Shown here one piece after another: positions 5,373 to 7,809 of a stretch of DNA of 7,809 bases. This DNA is from Candidatus Latescibacterota bacterium (lineage in GTDB: Bacteria > JAAXHH01 > JABIQT01). The DNA is taken from NCBI GenBank assembly GCA_018667995.1, contig JABIQT010001016.1, positions 1-7,809 on the forward strand, in the 5' to 3' direction. The stretch's first letter is position 1; every line of letters begins with the position of its first letter. Made by a program: the position numbers and the translations under genes. Below the pieces are notes generated by a model that worked only from the letters and a program-made list of their open reading frames with translations, did no database searches and was not told the origin of the DNA.

Positions 5373-7343
5373 TCAGGTGTCCTCACCGTCGGTTACTCGA
5401 ATGCCTTTTATGTTCGCAATCTTGAAGGACCGGGCTCTCTCTTCCCAGTGGCTGTAGGCCTCCACATGGGGCGTCCCGCGGGACCTATCTATATGGTCCG
5501 GGCGGATCTTCTGAAGTTTGCTGTTGCTCCTATTGCCTGTGAAATATTCGACCAAAACCGTCTTTTCCTGTCTGATCGCCATCTCCAGGAGTTCCTGCGT
5601 CTGCTTCGAGGAGAGATTCTGCATAATGGTGGATGCTTCGAGGTGACGACTGTCATCGTCTTTTGTATGCAGGCGGCGAGTCAAGCGGAAGCCGGGAAGC
5701 GTCTCGTCAATACCCACGACCGATGCCGCAGGCCGATGCGCACTGTGTCGAGCCCATACATCGGCAAAGTACTCACGGGTGAAATGATGCCGTTCTAAAC
5801 TTAGTTCTAGATCGGCTCCAACAACCTGCGATTTCGGCATGAATCCCAAATTCCGCAGGACCTCCATCATCTCCCGATAACGGTGGCGCTCCACAATGAG
5901 CGCATCGGGGGCAACCTCTCCCAGCACGTAGGGAGCAAGTTGACTGTGTGCCTTAATATGCCGTGCCAGTTCAGGCTCGGTCGTTCTAAGAAGGAACACG
6001 TCCATGAAGTATACCTGACCGTAATTTTCGCCCCATTCACGCACAGAGTACTCTACATTTTGAGGTATCTCTTTGTGGGAATGCCGTTCAAGGAAAGCAA
6101 TGATCGCCTCGCCGGACATGCCCGCGTCGCCAGCTCGGTATACGGTATCACGAGTTATTCGGTAGGTCAAGGTAACGTCTGCGGACAGCAGATCCGCAAA
6201 GCGCTCCAACTCATCTCGAATCACGAGTTGAACGGTGTGAGGTACGATGACTTCGAACGTCGGTTGAACAAGAAAAGCCTCAACCCACATCCCTTCCTCG
6301 CCCCAAGTATGATTACCGAGGACACTCCTGCCCGGGTACGACACGGCTAGAGCGGCTGGTGCGTTCTCCTGAACACCGACCCGTCGTACTACCCCCAACC
6401 ATTCGAGTTCGCACAGTGCCTCTTCAATGCTAAGTCGGTTGTGCGTCAATACGGCCGCGTCATTCGTCACGTCAGGCATGCACGCAATCACCAGATCCGT
6501 CAACCTATTCTGGTTTATTGCCCCTACATCGACACTGCGATTGAGAATGTTTAATAGGATTGCGGCTCGCTGGGAACCATTTTGCCGTTTCGTATACCAG
6601 TATGCCAGTAAATCGTCCAGCTTCTCATCAGTCGGAAGATGCAGCCACTGCTCGAATGCAGTGGAGCACTTCAGACGGCTGTCATCTTCGTATATCAGCT
6701 GCCGAGTGCGACAGTACTGTATCATAAGATCAAGCCTGTCAGGGTAAGGACTCATCGAGGAAGAAGATCGGCGGTCTTTTGATTCCAGTCGTTCATACAG
6801 TTGATCCAAGGAGCGCTTGTAAATCACATCTTTGTCTTTCAGACGTACGGGCTCGGCCCTTAACCAGCTGAGGAACGAAAAGATATCCCGAATGAACGCG
6901 AGACTGCCCGTGTCCATACCCGAATCCACCTTTGTATCCGTCTCCAATTGCCCGAGGATTTCAGTACGGAATTGACGTTCCAGAATCTCGCTGATATCCG
7001 AAGGAATGACATATTCGGGCGAACGGAGATATCCCCAACGTCCAACGATGAGTCCCTTAGAAAGCAGCGAGAACAGCCGCTCCGCCAGCTGACCATCGGT
7101 TGACGTCGTTGCGTCACAGGAATACCCGTGCTCACCGGCTATCATCACAGCAACCAGCAGCTCGCGATCCCGCGCCGATAACGATGCTGTCAGAGAAGCA
7201 ATGAAGCCCGGTTGAAGCATCTGGATAGGCAACTCACGAAGCAGTCGGGCCCGGGATATCATACTGGATTTGACGTCTAGCGTCTCTCCCATGAGTTTGA
7301 GATCGTCGAGCGGCAATTCCTTCAGGTAATCATGAAAAGTCAT
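5373..7343 (-). CDS. Helicase-associated-domain protein with C-terminal WYL-like domain
   Basis: A 656-residue soluble protein of no settled function. Residues about 353-475 match the XPB/Ssl2-type helicase-associated region (Helicase_C_3-like): QPTFEVIVP (360-368), a Tyr-Arg-Ile-Thr strand (394-397), then PQNVEYSVREWGENYGQV (427-444). Residues about 582-652 look like a WYL domain (TVLVEYF at 595-601, IRPDHI at 613-618, HVEAYSHWEERARSFKIANI at 626-645). WYL domains often sense ligands or nucleic acid in transcription and defence regulators. No Walker A or DEAD/DEAH motor is present. The N-terminal 350 residues are helical and include a repeat-like LLRELP segment. Start: AGGA (7356-7353) lies nine bases before ATG, and an in-frame TAG lies two codons upstream, so no earlier start is possible. 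It lies 72 bases after guaA, probably co-transcribed, and is followed by a terminator. A DNA-binding or regulatory role is inferred. Confidence 0.75.
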   Translation of the reverse strand: MTFHDYLKELPLDDLKLMGETLDVKSSMISRARLLRELPIQMLQPGFIASLTASLSARDRELLVAVMIAGEHGYSCDATTSTDGQLAERLFSLLSKGLIVGRWGYLRSPEYVIPSDISEILERQFRTEILGQLETDTKVDSGMDTGSLAFIRDIFSFLSWLRAEPVRLKDKDVIYKRSLDQLYERLESKDRRSSSSMSPYPDRLDLMIQYCRTRQLIYEDDSRLKCSTAFEQWLHLPTDEKLDDLLAYWYTKRQNGSQRAAILLNILNRSVDVGAINQNRLTDLVIACMPDVTNDAAVLTHNRLSIEEALCELEWLGVVRRVGVQENAPAALAVSYPGRSVLGNHTWGEEGMWVEAFLVQPTFEVIVPHTVQLVIRDELERFADLLSADVTLTYRITRDTVYRAGDAGMSGEAIIAFLERHSHKEIPQNVEYSVREWGENYGQVYFMDVFLLRTTEPELARHIKAHSQLAPYVLGEVAPDALIVERHRYREMMEVLRNLGFMPKSQVVGADLELSLERHHFTREYFADVWARHSAHRPAASVVGIDETLPGFRLTRRLHTKDDDSRHLEASTIMQNLSSKQTQELLEMAIRQEKTVLVEYFTGNRSNSKLQKIRPDHIDRSRGTPHVEAYSHWEERARSFKIANIKGIRVTDGEDT

Positions 7344-7415
7344 AAGTGTCTATCCTATACGTGATCTCGCCGCGATGCAGGCCGACCTGTGAGTCTGTTC
7401 CGCCAAGATTCCTGA
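7344..7415 (-). other. Short spacer between guaA and the WYL/helicase-associated gene
   Basis: This 72-base gap has only a minor CAGG-TCGG-CCTG hairpin and the AGGA ribosome binding site of the next gene. I see no convincing promoter or terminator, which favours read-through from guaA. Confidence 0.4.
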
Positions 7416-7809
7416 TTACTCCCATTCGATGGTGCTGGGAGGCTTAGTACTCAGGTCGTATACGACCCGATTAATGCCTCGAACCTCATTGATTATACGG
7501 CTCGATACCCGAGCGAGTAAATCATATGGCAGGCGGGCCCAGTCAGCTGTCATAAAATCCTGGGTAGTGACTGCCCGCAGAGCAATCACATGCTCATAGG
7601 TTCTGGCATCACCCATAACACCAACGGTCTTCACGGGAAGAAGTACGGCCAATGCCTGCGAGGTATCATCGTAGCATCCCGCCTGCCGAAGCTCATCCAG
7701 GAAGATCAAATCGGCTTCACGAAGTATGGACAGGCGGTCGGCGGTAACCTCACCAAGGACTCTGATGGCCAGGCCGGGCCCGGGAAAGGGATGTCGGGAG
7801 ATTATATGC
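7416..7809 (-). CDS. guaA: GMP synthase (glutamine-hydrolysing), C-terminal part
   Basis: The last 130 residues of GMP synthase, which converts XMP to GMP with ATP and glutamine in de novo purine synthesis. The N-terminal amidotransferase and most of the ATP pyrophosphatase domain lie beyond the window edge. What remains is the C-terminal dimerisation domain: [19 protein letters not shown] near the visible start, then [33 protein letters not shown] and the family ending KPPSTIEWE. These closely follow E. coli GuaA, which also ends in TIEWE. The frame is intact up to the TAA at 7418-7416, so the gene appears functional and is truncated only by the window. It is the first gene of the visible minus-strand run and probably co-transcribed with the WYL/helicase-associated gene. 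Confidence 0.97.
   Translation of the reverse strand, partial: HIISRHPFPGPGLAIRVLGEVTADRLSILREADLIFLDELRQAGCYDDTSQALAVLLPVKTVGVMGDARTYEHVIALRAVTTQDFMTADWARLPYDLLARVSSRIINEVRGINRVVYDLSTKPPSTIEWE

Noticed and set aside
5883-6350. 155-codon plus-strand open frame
   Set aside because: Antisense shadow of the WYL/helicase-associated gene, with no independent support.

Overview
The window is bacterial chromosomal DNA. Every gene I can support lies on the minus strand, so the natural reading order runs from high to low coordinates. The bacterial signs are Shine-Dalgarno sequences, short intergenic gaps, sigma70-like promoters, a DnaE-type (not PolC-type) replicative polymerase and a bacterial tRNA-Phe. 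I cannot name the phylum. TGA ends two ordinary genes here and Trp is TGG, so the genetic code looks standard.

Layout in transcription order. (1) 7809-7416 is the C-terminal quarter of guaA (GMP synthase), cut by the window edge. (2) 7343-5373 is a 656-residue protein with an XPB/Ssl2-type helicase-associated region and a C-terminal WYL-like domain, but no helicase motor. A weak intrinsic terminator follows it. (3) A likely dnaE promoter at 5343-5314 leads into an unusually long leader (about 245 nt) with several inverted repeats. (4) 5060-1500 is full-length dnaE, with an intact PHP metal site, the catalytic Asp triad and a clamp-binding motif. (5) At 1494, five bases after the dnaE stop, a tiny membrane-anchored ORF begins. 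Its frame runs through an in-frame TGA to 1291, and a SECIS-like hairpin lies just downstream of that TGA. I read it as a candidate selenoprotein coupled to dnaE. (6) A 32-bp inverted repeat at 1183-1214 precedes a 59-residue ribbon-helix-helix-like gene (1139-960), and another long inverted repeat (874-923) follows it. (7) tRNA-Phe(GAA) lies at 715-643 behind a good promoter. (8) From 642 to 1 I find no convincing gene, only short hairpins and what looks like a scar of the tRNA-Phe flanks at 503-519.

The core genes are housekeeping: purine nucleotide synthesis and DNA replication. The most interesting item is the microprotein after dnaE: a transmembrane segment, then Pro-Thr-[UGA]-Phe-Ser-Gly-Ser-Cys, then a highly charged tail. 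A gene caller would end it at 28 codons or miss it. The selenocysteine reading is inference from sequence alone; no selA/selB/selC/selD gene is visible in this window.
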